NCBI RefSeq assembly: GCF_033807715.1
Contig: NC_084598.1
Location: 46,268,616-46,332,615, forward strand
Direction: 5' to 3'
Length of the DNA: 64,000 nucleotides
From: Cololabis saira
Lineage: Eukaryota > Chordata > Actinopteri > Beloniformes > Belonidae
Notes under the pieces: generated by a model
Database searches by the model: none
What the model saw: only the letters and a program-made list of their open reading frames with translations
Told to the model about the DNA's origin: nothing
Part shown: one piece after another, positions 11,111 through 22,000 of the stretch
How the letters are laid out: every line of letters starts with the position of its first letter
Position numbering within the stretch: position 1 is the stretch's first letter
Made by a program: the position numbers and the translations under genes

Positions 11111-12371
11111 ATAATTAGGCTTAACTAGTATGTGCGTATGTGACAGACGTGCATGGGACGATTGTGAAATACAGAATAAACTGTTTTTTATGAATTCTGA
11201 TTCCCAATTACGTAACAATTCCGTATTTCAAGGGACGGGTGGCGAGCCCACTCACCGCGGCTGCATCTCCAGCAGCAGCTGAGAGTCCTGGCTGACGCTG
11301 AGCTTCACATACAGAGGGACACGATCAGCGCTATTTTATTATCAGTCTGATATATGTTGTGATATGTGATGACATTATTAAGCTGTTAAACACACACATT
11401 CTAGATTTATATGTTTATATGGTGGAATTGTTTGTAATAAAGCAGCCCCTTTACTGTATGGATGAATCCTGAGCTCCGTCCTGTTATTTTTATTTTTAAA
11501 TCCGAGATAAGTCCACAACCCCACTTGATCTGACTCTGTACAGTCATGTCTGACTATAGATTTCACCCTTAATATCCTTCAGTATCACACAGGCTTGAAT
11601 GATATTGAAGAGAGAGAGAGAAACAGAGAGATGGGGAGTGAGGAGTGAGTTTGCAGCAGTTAATACACGCTTCGAAAAGACGGTATTTTTGCGTGTGGCA
11701 AATAGCGCTGGCCTTTGTGAATTAGGCGCTTTTTGCAATGAGGCTTATTTGCATAAAAAGGGGGCAATTTTGCGCAGAATGTATGAATATTACCTAATTT
11801 GCATGCATGCAAATGGCACCGGCGCAGACTGCCACTATTTGCTTGGCAGCGCAGTTTGTGGAGCAATTCGCCCTTTGAGGGTGCTTTGTGAATTAGACGC
11901 TCTCTTTTTGTCTCATTTGCACCGGTTTAGCGGCCGCAAAAGCCACGCAATCCTATTGTGGATTTTGCCCATAGTCTTTAAGGGGCCCGATGCAGTCCAC
12001 CACCTTTGGAATGAGGGTATCAGGTGCCACAATGAGCACCTCGGTTTTCGTCTCATTCAGGGATAAAAAATTACTGAAATAATTACCTGTTATTTACCCA
12101 TTACCGGATTTTATTTATAACAACGAAATAGGCCTCATAGGCAAACCTATAACAATACATAACAAACCTCCTGTGCCTACTGAGCATTAATAACATGTCA
12201 TAATCGAAGGAGAACTAATTAAAACGGATGTCCTTAACATGAACCTATTGTATTATTGAATTATGAAGGACACTTTTGTGTTTTTGTGTTTAGAAATGTT
12301 AAAGATATTAAAAGAAAACCATAACACAATGAGGAAAATACTGTGGCGAACAAGTCGTGCCCAGAGCGTGT

Positions 12372-12900
12372 CTCGAACCACAGTCTCCCAGACCACAGTC
12401 AACTGCACTAACCAGTCTCCCAGACCACAGTCAACTGCACTAACCAGTCTCCCAGACCACAGTCAACTGCACTAACCAGTCTCCCAGACCACAGTCAACT
12501 GCACTAACCAGTCTCCCAGACCACAGTCAACTGCACTAACCAGTCTCCCAGACCTAAGTCAACTGCACTAACCAGTCTCCCAGACCACAGTCAACTGCAC
12601 TAACCAGTCTCCCAGACCACAGTCAACTGCACTAACCAGTCTCCCAGACCACAGTCAACTGCACTAACCAGTCTCCCAGACCACAGTCAACTGCACTAAC
12701 GAGTCTCCCAGACCACAGTCAACTGCACTAACCAGTCTCCCAGACCACAGTCAACTGCACTAACCAGTCTCCCAGACCACAGTCAACTGCACTAACCAGT
12801 CTCCCAGACCACAGTCAACTGCACTAACCAGTCTCCCAGACCACAGTCAACTGCACTAACCAGTCTCCCAGACCACAGTCAACTGCACTGACCAGTCGGC
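12372..12900 (-). repeat. 32-bp minisatellite grown inside a tRNA-like promoter
   Basis: About 16 tandem copies of a 32-bp unit (cagtctcccagaccacag plus tcaactgcactaac). Read on the minus strand, the array is entered by a single TTGGCCGACTGG (a good Pol III A-box) near 12888-12900 and left through a single GGTTCGAGAC (B-box) at 12372-12381. One repeat unit corresponds to the D-arm/anticodon-arm part of a tRNA-like head. A and B boxes are now about 500 bp apart instead of 30-60. It is probably a remnant of a tRNA-derived SINE or tRNA pseudogene. Confidence 0.75.
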
Positions 12901-13042
12901 CAAATGCTGATGTGTTGCCCAGGCGGGCAAGGCCTTATCTTATCTGTGGTCGTTACACTATGTTCCAAAAAGTATTGTTTTTAATGGACAAGATCCGGCA
13001 TTTTACGTTGAATTCTATTGTTCAGGTTTTAAAATCTAGCTA

Positions 13043-13246
13043 AAGGTGAGGTGTGAGCTTCATAACAAAACTTCTTTGCCTACTGAGCATTAATAACATG
13101 GGGTTAGCCATAGAAAGGGGCGATAATGAGGTGTGAGCTCCATAGCAAGCATTAATAACATGGGGTTAGCCATAGAAAGGGGTGATAATGAGGTGTGAGC
13201 TCCATAGCAAGCATTAATAACATGGGGTTAGCCAACATGGGAAATG
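13043..13246. repeat. Three tandem copies of a 60-80 bp unit
   Basis: The unit runs gaggtgtgagct..cata..gcattaataacatgggg and ends ..aaaggggygataat. The first copy carries an extra cttctttgcctactga. That longer form also occurs at 12165-12196 (gtgcctactgagcattaata), so the source lies just upstream. Confidence 0.7.
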
Positions 13247-13434
13247 TAGTTCTTTCTGGTAAAGCACTAATAATAATAATAAAGCACTACCGCTTTTGTC
13301 CAAAGGAGCCGCCAAACTCAACAAAAGCTGAAAGTTACAGGTGCTGCTTTAAAAGATAATAAAACAAAACGTCTGATAACTACAGATAAGCAACTAACTA
13401 AACATTAAACACAAACTTGTACTTAAACTTATAT

Positions 13435-13435
<1 letters not shown>

Positions 13436-13501
<66 letters not shown>

Positions 13502-13560
13502 GGGGGGGGGGGTCATGATGGATGTTAATACACGTGGAACTCGGCTTTATGACCAAGATA

Positions 13561-13628
<68 letters not shown>

Positions 13629-13844
13629 CAACACGGGGCTGGGGTCCAACAACACGTAACGTTGGACATTTGAAAGCTTGAGTGAATTTTCTGCTGAAGT
13701 AAAATCAAACACATCTGGAAACATCGTTGTTCCAACGTTGGAGCTTCAAATAACATCGTTCAAACTTCCATAAAACAACAGTTTCAGGAAACAGTCAGAC
13801 TTCAGATGACTCAGAGAGAAGAGTCTAAAGTACAGACACACACA

Positions 13845-13918
<74 letters not shown>
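13436..13918. repeat. Dinucleotide microsatellite cluster
   Basis: Three CA/GT tracts within 500 bp: (GT)n at 13436-13500 followed by a 12-bp G run, (GT)n at 13562-13627, and (CA)n at 13838-13918. No gene between them. Confidence 0.95.
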
Positions 13919-13921
<3 letters not shown>

Positions 13922-14205
13922 TTATGGTGGGGAGTGTTTCTCTGTGACGACGGATTCAAATATCAACCAGTAACAATCATCACCCCCCCCCCCCCCAGAC
14001 CTGCTGGAGGACGGTTCCCCCAGTTATAGTTCTAATCCCCCCCATTTAACTGAATGTTCAAAATATAGCATCAAAGTTTTGCAAACTAATTAAAAGCACA
14101 CACACGTCCGTCCTTATGAGGACTTTTTATACTTCTGTGTTTCCATCTGAACCCAAACCTCAGATCTCACTCACACCTCAGCAGGACTCCAACCAGAACC
14201 ACAGA
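13919..14205. other. Short unique spacer with a poly-C run
   Basis: Contains a C14 run at about 13983-13996 and otherwise unremarkable sequence; nothing recognisable. Confidence 0.4.
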
Positions 14206-14385
14206 AATGACATTTAAACAGCAGAAGAAGAAAGAACCAACACTAACCTGAATGACATTTAAACAGCAGAAGAAGAAAGAACCAACACTAACCTGAATGA
14301 CATTTAAACAGCAGAAGAAGAAAGAACCAACACTAACCTGAATGACATTTAAACAGCAGAAGAAGAAAGAACCAACACTAACCTG
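14206..14385 (-). repeat. Four 45-bp repeats, each carrying a splice-donor-like CAG|GTTAGT
   Basis: Four copies start at 14206, 14251, 14296 and 14341. On the minus strand each begins CAGGTTAGTGTTGG. The outermost copy lies directly at the end of the proposed NLR 5' exon, so the functional donor and 40 bp of intron appear to have been copied in tandem. Confidence 0.85.
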
Positions 14386-14535
14386 GTCTCTGCTGCTCCG
14401 TCCACCAACATGGAGTCTGAACTCTGAATACTTTTATCAGTTAAACTCAGATCAGAGAGACTCCTCCTCTACATGTACAAGAAACCAGAGCTGCACTTCC
14501 TCCTGCAGGTACAGGAAACCACGTGACTTTCTACA
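14383..14535 (-). promoter_or_regulatory. Possible NLR 5' UTR exon
   Basis: On the minus strand the sequence GAGACCAG|GTTAGT gives a strong donor at 14382. The upstream segment (aggaggaagtgcagct, gtttaactgataaaag, ggagcagcagagacc) resembles in style the 5' leader of fish NLR genes. If correct, the first intron is about 6.2 kb and contains the L2, Harbinger, MITE and tRNA-like insertions. This is inference; no TATA box is clear and a (GT)n tract lies immediately upstream. Confidence 0.35.
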
Positions 14536-14544
14536 AGCCTGCAC

Positions 14545-14548
<4 letters not shown>

Positions 14549-14592
<44 letters not shown>
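14549..14592. repeat. (GT)n microsatellite at the 5' junction of the next LINE
   Basis: About 22 GT dinucleotides. GTGTGTGTGTG also resumes after the LINE tail at 18730, suggesting that the LINE inserted into a (GT)n(GA)n compound microsatellite. Confidence 0.9.
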
Positions 14593-14593
<1 letters not shown>

Positions 14594-17500
14594 GGCGGGC
14601 TTGGCTCGCAGGGTGTAGTGATGCGTCTAGTGCAGCATGCTAGAGAGACGTTGCATGTAGGGATGCATGTGACCACCCTCCCTTAGTTCCTGCCGCTGAC
14701 CAACCCAGTCTGGGTAAAGGGAGCTGAGTGCGTAAGCCTCCCGAGGTCAGTACATAGCCTCTCCTTCACCAAGACCCCTCCCTTGCCTCCTCGTGGCAGC
14801 ACACGGTAACTGGAGTCTCGCGACTCCAGGCTAAAAGGTAGGGGATCGACCCGCTGCCTTGTGGGTAAGTCCAGGAATACAAAGGCTAGGGGAGCACACC
14901 CTGAGAGAAAAGCACTGTGACGGAGGCACACATAGGCGGGCCACGACAGACAGGGGTTCCGGCAGCTTCCTGCAGTCATGGAGAGGTGCTGGTTGTCCTG
15001 GGTTTTCCCCCTTGCCACTAGGTCCCATCTCTCTGTGGTGAAGACAGTGCGACTGGGAATTGTGCATCCCCAGTGGCACTCTAAACAAATCATTGCACAG
15101 GTCTCTACTTCTGACCTGGTGGATCCAGAACAGCAATGGATTCTGAACTCAAAGTCTGGCGGCGCCAGGATATCTGATGACGGGGGCAGGTTAGGATGAA
15201 ACTGGGAGCCTCTAGTTAGATGCCTGCACGTCAGCGATACAGGGCTATAATGGTCGCTATCAACTGGGATCTGAGTGGCAGCTGATTTCGGCAGACCCCT
15301 GTATGTCTGAGCAGCCCTATTTAGGAGCCACACTGCTCACCCCAAGTCTGGGGGAAGGCCTAGAAAAGGTGGCCTAAACATTGCCCACTCTACACTTCCT
15401 GGGTAGGATACCGCACCTACCGGGACATTCCAACACTGCGGTCGAAAAACAATAAAGAAAAAAGTTCCCCTGAAATTGGCTACATGGAATATCAGAACCC
15501 TTCTGGACAACAACCCTGAAAGGCCACAGAGAAGGACTGCGCTTGTTGCCTCTGAGCTCAGACGCTATGGCATTGACATCGCTGCCTTGAGTGAGACCAG
15601 ACTTCTGGACGAGGGATCCCTGATCGAAGAGGGCCAGGGATATACCTTTTTCTGGAAGGGATACCCTACAGGAGGTCCGCATCACCATGGTGTCGGTCTT
15701 GCCATAAAAAACAGCCTGCTACCCAGTCTCACTGAAACACCTACCGGCATAAGTGAAAGACTTATGTCTGTCCGTATTCCCCTGGCAAAACAACGCTTTG
15801 CGACTCTTCTCAGCGCATATGCGCCAACTCTACCATCTGAGAATGAGGCAAAGGACAGCTTCTACCAGGAACTAGATGAGGCCCTACAGCGCATCCCCAG
15901 CAGTGACAAAATCCTTCTGCTTGGTGATTTTAATGCCAGGGTAGGGAAAAACCACCTCATATGGAAAGGAGTGATTGGGAGGCATGGCATCGGGAAGGTC
16001 AACGGCAATGGCATGAGATTACTCAGTCTCTGTGCAGAGCATGACCTGACAGTCACCAACACAATCTTCCAACAAAAAAATAAATACAAGGCTTCCTGGA
16101 TGCACCCACGCTCCAAGCAATGGCATCTGCTGGATTACATCATCGTGAGGCGTAAGGACATCAAGGACGTGCATATCACCCGTGCAATGCGAGGTGCTGA
16201 CTGCTGGACTGATCACCGCATGATCATCTCCAAGCTGCGAGTGACAGTACGACCCCCTGTTCGTCTCCGTAAAGCTGGCAAGAAGAGGTTGGACTGTGCC
16301 CGACTTGAAGAAGCCGAGGCCCGGAACAGCCTGCGATCTTCCATTGCAGGGAAGCTGCAGGAAATCGACTCCTTCCTGACCCCTGAAGGCAGTATGGATG
16401 ACAGCTGGACCCGTCTGAGCTCGAAGCTTTACGAGGCCGCAGCTGAGTCTATTGGTTACCGCCGGAGGAGGCATGAGGACTGGTTCGATGAAAACTCAGA
16501 ATCAATCAAAAGCATACTGGACACCATGCACAAGGCACATAATGCAGTCTTGAACAACCCTACATCTGGCCGGCTAAAGCAGCAGTGGAGAACATCTAGG
16601 AAAGAGGTGCAGTCCGTTCTACGGAAACTGAAGAATGACTGGTGGACTGACAAGGCTCAAGAAATCGAACATTTTGCAGTGAAGAACGACATGCACAACT
16701 TTTATAATGCTGTAAAAACCATCCATGGCCCCAGGAACTCCTCTCTCTCTCCCGTGAAGTCTGCTGATGGCTCAACGCTCATAAAGGACCAGAAGCAAGT
16801 TGTGGATAGATGGGCTGAACACTTCCAGACACTCTTAAACCAACCTGCCACTCCAGATCTGGCAGTGCTGGATGAGCTGCCCAGCTACCCAACCATTGAA
16901 GAACTGGACCAAACACCAACCTTCTCTGAAGTCCGGGCTGCAGTTAGGTCACTGAAGAACAACAAGACCCCTGGCCCTGATGGCATCCCTGCAGAGATCC
17001 TCAAACAGGGAGGCTATTTCTGCACCAGAGCAATCTCCCACTACATCGCTGGCGTATGGAAGCATGGAGCGGTCCCCCAACAATGGCGGGACGCAAATGT
17101 TGTGACCATATACAAAGGGAAAGGTGAGAAGTTTGTCTGCGGCAATAGTAGGGGAATATCCCTCCTGTCTGTCGCTGGCAAGGTCCTTGCCAAAGTGATG
17201 CTGTCAAGACTCATAAGGAGCATAACGGAACACCTTTTGCCCGAGTCTCAATGTGGCTTCAGGAAAAACCGCAGCACTGTGGACATGATTTTTACAACTC
17301 GCCAACTACAAGAGAAGTGTAGAGAGCAACACCAAGACCTACACATGGCTTTTGTGGATCTATCGAAGGCTTTTGATACGGTCAACAGAGACCTGCTCTG
17401 GGCGATCCTTCTCAGGGTTGGTTGCCCGAAGAAGTTTGTAAACATCCTGCAAAGTTTTCACAAGGGGATGATGGCTCAGGTGACAACAGGAGGACAGGAG

Positions 17501-18722
17501 TCAAGGCCTTTCAAGGTATGCACTGGTGTTAGGCAAGGATGTGTACTTGCACCAGTACTATTCAACATCTTCCTCATGTGCGTCACCTGGCTGCTGCACA
17601 AGGAGGTTGAAGGAAGCAGTGGTGTGTTGGTGGACTACAGGTTGGACGGGAACCTATTTAACATCAGAAGGCTGCAGGCTGCTACCAAGGTCAAAACTGT
17701 CAACATAGTGGAGCTACAGTATGCAGACGATTGTGCCTTCGTGGCACATACATCGGAGGCTCTGCAGGCAACACTAACAGCTGCTGTAAAGGCCTATAGC
17801 AGACTAGGTCTCACTGTGAACACTGTGAAGACGGAGGTACTCTGCCAGTGGAACTCCCCTCCCCCAACTCGACCACCATCACCTGTCTTTAACATCGATG
17901 ACAAGCCTCTTGCAGTAGTTCCAGACTTTAAATACCTTGGGAGCATCCTATCCGAAAACTGCAGCATGGACAATGATGTTCAAAACCGAATAAGATCTGC
18001 CTCAGCCTCCTTTGGTAGACTCCGTAAGAGGGTGTATATGAACAAAGACCTCAACATTCACACCAAAGTAGCAGTCTACCAAGCCATTTGTGTCTCCACA
18101 CTCCTGTACGGCTGTGAAGCCTGGACCCTGTATCGCCGACATGTACAACAGCTGGAGAACTTCCACATCAAGTGTCTCCAACGCATCCTTGGGCTCACAT
18201 GGCGTGATCGCGTACCACACACAGAAGTGCTGAGCAGAACTGGTACCAAGAGCATGGAGGCCACATTTCTCCAATACCAATTACGATGGGCTGGCCACAC
18301 CATCAGAATGCCAGATGACAGACTCCCACGCCAATTGCTGTACGGTCAACTGCATCATGGCCAACGATCTGCAGGAGGGCAAAAGCGGAGATACAAGGAC
18401 CAGCTCAAGACAACACTCAAGAAGTGTGGAATACAGCACACACAGCTGGAAAGGTCTGCCTTGGATCGTCTTCTCTGGAGGCAACTCTGCCTTTCTGGGC
18501 TTCAACGTTTTGAAGAGGAGAGGAGTGCAGCGAGAGAAAGGAAACGCCAGAAGAGGAAGATAGTCCCTGCAGCCAAGACCAGCACAACAAACACTAACCT
18601 CACATGCCCCCACTGCAATAGAACATGTGGCTCTCGCATTGGACTTTTCAGTCACCTCAGAACCCACCAACAGAAGAAGTAGAAGTCATCATCGGACACG
18701 ATGGACTACCATAAGCAAGCAA
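14593..18722 (+). mobile_element. Near-full-length APE-type non-LTR retrotransposon with intact ORF
   Basis: About 4.1 kb between (GT)n on the left and a short (AAGC/AAGT)n tail at about 18705-18722. It has a 5' region of about 880 bp, one long ORF and a 3' UTR of only about 30-40 bp. A single ORF, minimal 3' UTR and tetranucleotide tail fit RTE-like clades, but I cannot fix the clade. No poly(A). Confidence 0.85.
15476..18682 (+). CDS. LINE ORF: APE endonuclease, reverse transcriptase, C2H2 finger
   Basis: Continuous frame of about 1068 codons. The N-terminal APE-like endonuclease shows ATWNIRTLLDN, SETRL, LLGDFNARVG and the TDHR active-site end (about residues 1-260). The RT shows motif A VDLSKAFDTVN, motif B GVRQGCVLAPVLFN and the catalytic YADD near 17719-17733. 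Near the C-terminus is a classical zinc finger, C-x2-C-x12-H-x3-H (CPHC ... HLRTH). APE nicks the target and RT copies the RNA there. No ATG precedes the endonuclease motif: the frame is open from 15407 without Met, and position 15476 is a TTG. The true start is therefore non-AUG, lost by mutation, or set by a mechanism not visible. The intact frame suggests a young, possibly active copy. Confidence 0.9.
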   Translation: MATWNIRTLLDNNPERPQRRTALVASELRRYGIDIAALSETRLLDEGSLIEEGQGYTFFWKGYPTGGPHHHGVGLAIKNSLLPSLTETPTGISERLMSVRIPLAKQRFATLLSAYAPTLPSENEAKDSFYQELDEALQRIPSSDKILLLGDFNARVGKNHLIWKGVIGRHGIGKVNGNGMRLLSLCAEHDLTVTNTIFQQKNKYKASWMHPRSKQWHLLDYIIVRRKDIKDVHITRAMRGADCWTDHRMIISKLRVTVRPPVRLRKAGKKRLDCARLEEAEARNSLRSSIAGKLQEIDSFLTPEGSMDDSWTRLSSKLYEAAAESIGYRRRRHEDWFDENSESIKSILDTMHKAHNAVLNNPTSGRLKQQWRTSRKEVQSVLRKLKNDWWTDKAQEIEHFAVKNDMHNFYNAVKTIHGPRNSSLSPVKSADGSTLIKDQKQVVDRWAEHFQTLLNQPATPDLAVLDELPSYPTIEELDQTPTFSEVRAAVRSLKNNKTPGPDGIPAEILKQGGYFCTRAISHYIAGVWKHGAVPQQWRDANVVTIYKGKGEKFVCGNSRGISLLSVAGKVLAKVMLSRLIRSITEHLLPESQCGFRKNRSTVDMIFTTRQLQEKCREQHQDLHMAFVDLSKAFDTVNRDLLWAILLRVGCPKKFVNILQSFHKGMMAQVTTGGQESRPFKVCTGVRQGCVLAPVLFNIFLMCVTWLLHKEVEGSSGVLVDYRLDGNLFNIRRLQAATKVKTVNIVELQYADDCAFVAHTSEALQATLTAAVKAYSRLGLTVNTVKTEVLCQWNSPPPTRPPSPVFNIDDKPLAVVPDFKYLGSILSENCSMDNDVQNRIRSASASFGRLRKRVYMNKDLNIHTKVAVYQAICVSTLLYGCEAWTLYRRHVQQLENFHIKCLQRILGLTWRDRVPHTEVLSRTGTKSMEATFLQYQLRWAGHTIRMPDDRLPRQLLYGQLHHGQRSAGGQKRRYKDQLKTTLKKCGIQHTQLERSALDRLLWRQLCLSGLQRFEEERSAARERKRQKRKIVPAAKTSTTNTNLTCPHCNRTCGSRIGLFSHLRTHQQKK

Positions 18723-18729
18723 GTAAGCA

Positions 18730-18730
18730 A

Positions 18731-18779
<49 letters not shown>
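18730..18779. repeat. (GT)n then (GA)n microsatellite at the 3' end of Tx1 copy A
   Basis: GTGTGTGTGT followed by about 19 GA units. On the Tx1 sense (minus) strand this is (TC)n directly after the element's 3' end. Confidence 0.9.
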
Positions 18780-18781
<2 letters not shown>

Positions 18782-19035
18782 GAGTTTTTCAAACCACTTT
18801 TATTGACTCAAAAAATCATGTCCAGCCAAACATACAGACAATTTAAAATATTTCCAAAGAGCAGCATGCTGCCCTCCACTGAACACAGCAACTTGTCAAC
18901 ACACCACATTTCAATAAAATCATTTATGTTGTTAGTCAGATAGTTGAAATTTAAAAACAGTCCTAAGTCTGACTTTCAACATCCGACAAAAAATTAAAAG
19001 TTTTCAGTACAAACATCAATAAAAACCAATAAATT

Positions 19036-22000
19036 TCAATTTAAAATATTTCCAAAGAGCAGCGTGCAGCCCTCCACTGAACACAGCACCTTGTCAACAC
19101 ACCACATGTCATTAAAATCATTCATGTTGTTAGTAAGACAGTAAAAATTAAAATCAGTCCTGAGTCTGACTTTCAACATACGACAAAAAGTTAAAACAAC
19201 ATCAGTATCCACAGAACCCTCCAGTCTACTTCTCCTGCTGACATAGATCGCCAATTTGGCTTGACCAATGACAAAATTTAAAAGTCGACATTTAGACTTT
19301 ACCGTTTTCCTGTGCCTGACACATAAAATGAACATCTGATGTGAAAAAGTCTCACCAAACATTGAGAACATTCGACTCAGCAGGAGAAACAGAGCCGAAA
19401 GACGAGCACATTCTAGAAAACAATGAAACACCGTCTCTCTCTGTGCACAGAAGGGACAAACAGGCTGAACATTCGAATTCAAAATGGAAACAAAGGCATT
19501 CACAGCGAGCGCCCCGTGCAGGAGCCTCCACTGTAAATCCCCAACCCTCCTGGTTAGTGGTGGTTTGTACAGTGCTCCCCACTCAGGCCCCTGATCCTGT
19601 GTGAGGGCCAGGTGAGCTCTCCAAGGAGTATCGGCCCTACCTGCCAGTGTACGCTGATTCAGCACTTTAATCAGCACACAGTACATATTCTTACCCGTCA
19701 TAGAGCTCAGCCTGTACTCAGTGTTCACTTTCAGCAAGACATTGGTAGTACACTTAAACACAGGAGACAGTTTAACAACAGGGAAAGGATCACAGTCATT
19801 GGCTGATTTCAGTCTTTTGTGGTGTGAAACCAGTAACGCCCTCTCAGAGACCGTCAGCTGCTGTTTCCAGCCCCCCAGCAGACGGCTGATGGTCCTGACA
19901 GACCTGACACCAACAAGAGAGGCCAGACCCTCAGAGCTGTCCAGAGAGGGGCCGCACAAGTCTATCACCTGGCCCAGTGTAATAATCTTGGCCTCATACA
20001 GTTTCTGAAGCAAGGATGGCCCTGCCTCACACTTGAACCGTGTCCCGTACACCACCGGCTCTCTTAAAAGCCAGAAAAGAGAGTCTGAACAATTCCTTCT
20101 GACTTTGTAGAACAGACCCCACACTTTAAAAAGTCCACGATAAAAACAGGGCAGAAAGTCCAGCTTAAAGCCACTCAGGTCCATTAAAAACAATGACTCT
20201 GCAAGTCCCAGTCCACTACAGCACTCTAATAAGGCTCTAGCCACAGGTCTCCAGACCAGGTCCGCAGGTCCAGAGAGTAGTTTCTGAATTGACTGGAGCC
20301 TGAAAGCAGCACCTCTGCTTGCCAGATGTACTAGTCCCTGCCCCCCCTCCTCCTTGGGCAGGAACAGAACACTCTGCGGGACCCAGTGCAGACGGTCCCA
20401 GAAAAAGTCCACCATGATCGCTTGCGCCTTGGACAGCAGGTTCGGAGGAGGGTCCACACACGCCAACCGATGCCACAGCATGGAAGACACAAGGTTGTTG
20501 ATCACCAAGACACGACCTTTAAACGACATCTTTGGGAGGATCCATTTCCACCTGTTGAGCCTGGCTCGAACTTTTTCCAGAACATTCTCCCAGTTCTTGG
20601 AGAGGAAGGACTCGTCTCCCAGATAGACCCCCAGATATTTCAGTCCTCCCTTCTTCCAGACCAGGCCTCCAGGTAACACCAGCTTCCTGCTCAGCCCAGC
20701 ACCTACAGCTAAAGCCTCACTCTTCAGCCAGTTGACCTTAGCTGAAGAGAGTTTGCCAAAGTCAAAAATGATCTGATGAAGAGCATTTACATCGTCCTGT
20801 TCCTTTACAAAAGCAATCACATCATCAGCATAGGCAGAGCAAAACAGAGGTTTTTTCAGACCAGGAAAACAGAATCCAGACAATTTTGACCTCAGTCTGT
20901 GTAAGAGTGGCTCCAAAGCCAGGGAATACAACATCCCTGACAAAGCACAGCCCTGTCTGACCCCTCTCTGGACCCCGAAGGGAGCACATAAAACACCGTT
21001 AACCTTTAGAACACTCTCAATGTCTCGGTACAGGACCTGGATCTTGGCTATAAGTCCAGAGCTGAACCCAAAAGCCTGCAGTACGTGCCACAAGTACTGG
21101 TGTTCAACCCGGTCAAAAGCCTTTTCTTGGTCCAGAGAAATCAGACCAAGTTCACAGCCCAATGAACTAGAGAGGTCCAAAACATCCCGAATTAAAGCAA
21201 TGTTGTCAGTTATTAACCTGCTGGGCACACAGTACGTCTGGTCCACATGGATGACCTGCTCCATCACTCCTCTCAGCCTCATGGCCAACACCTTTGACAG
21301 AAGTTTGTAATCCGTACATAGTAAGGACACGGGCCGCCAGTTCTTAACATCTTGCAGGTCTCCTTTCTTTGGGAGGAGGGTGAGGACAGCTCGCCTGCAG
21401 CTCAGAGGCAGCCGCCCTTTACTCAGACTGTCCCTGAGGACACACAGCAAATCCTCACCAAGCACAAACCAGAAGGTCTTATAAAAATCAGCAGGGAGAC
21501 CATCTATCCCCGGAGCTTTCCCACTCTTCAGGCTCTGCAAGGCCGCCAGCAGCTCTTGAGCAGACAGCGGGGCCTCCAGCTCTGCATTGTCCTCCTCATG
21601 GACCTGTGGCAGACCATTGAAGAAGGATGTGGCCATCTCAGGTTCCTCCTGGAACTCCGCCTTATAAAGTTCTTTGTAAAAGCTCACTGCACGTTGACGG
21701 ATCTCCGCAGAGTCATGCAGCAACTGTCCGGTGTCAGACCGCAACGAGTGCATCATTCGCCTCTGTCCATTTTTCCTCTCCAACCCAAAGAAGAAGTGAG
21801 AGGGAGCATCCATCTCAGCTATGTGCTGAAAACGTGAGCGGACCAGAGCGCCCTGAGCAGATATACCCAGCAGGTCAGACAGAGCTGATTTTTTCCTTTT
21901 GAGAACTTTAATATGTTCTCGGTCTCCTGTGGAGTCTGCTAGATGTTGAAACTCCACCACTTCCCTCTCCAGATCTTTCATAGACCTGGCCATGTCCTTT

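Larger units (their letters stand above)
10092..11970. mobile_element. Non-autonomous PIF/Harbinger-like element with 3-bp TSD
   Basis: 1879-bp insertion in the L2. The ends are inverted: GGGCCAAATCCACAAAG on the left and, on the other strand, GGGCAAAATCCACAATAGG on the right. It is flanked by ATA at 10089-10091 and 11971-11973. Subterminal copies of gcaaatagcgct-like and cacaaag motifs recur near both ends. No transposase is seen inside. The 3-bp duplication and GGGC termini suggest PIF/Harbinger. It carries a MITE at 10573-11110. Confidence 0.75.
9288..12067 (-). mobile_element. L2-like LINE, split by a 1.9 kb DNA element
   Basis: Two pieces of one L2 on the minus strand: 9288-10091 (C-terminal RT region and 3' UTR) and 11971-12067 (a short 5' piece, NETKTEVLIVAPD). 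The larger piece encodes NLGVNFNQTMQLN, SRLDYCNSLFTCLNK, LQFIQNAAARLL and LHWLPVKFRV. If the insert 10092-11970 and one ATA target copy are ignored, the frame is continuous through VVDCIGPLKDYVRPNIRNLG. The element is heavily 5'-truncated and lies in the large NLR intron, if the 5' exon at 14383 is real. Confidence 0.85.

Noticed and set aside
11599..12066. 155-codon plus-strand frame across the Harbinger/L2 boundary
   Set aside because: Crosses an element junction and has no recognisable domain; chance open frame.
12372..12900. Regular 32-bp repeats resembling a CRISPR array
   Set aside because: Units are contiguous with no spacers, and the DNA is vertebrate; it is a minisatellite.
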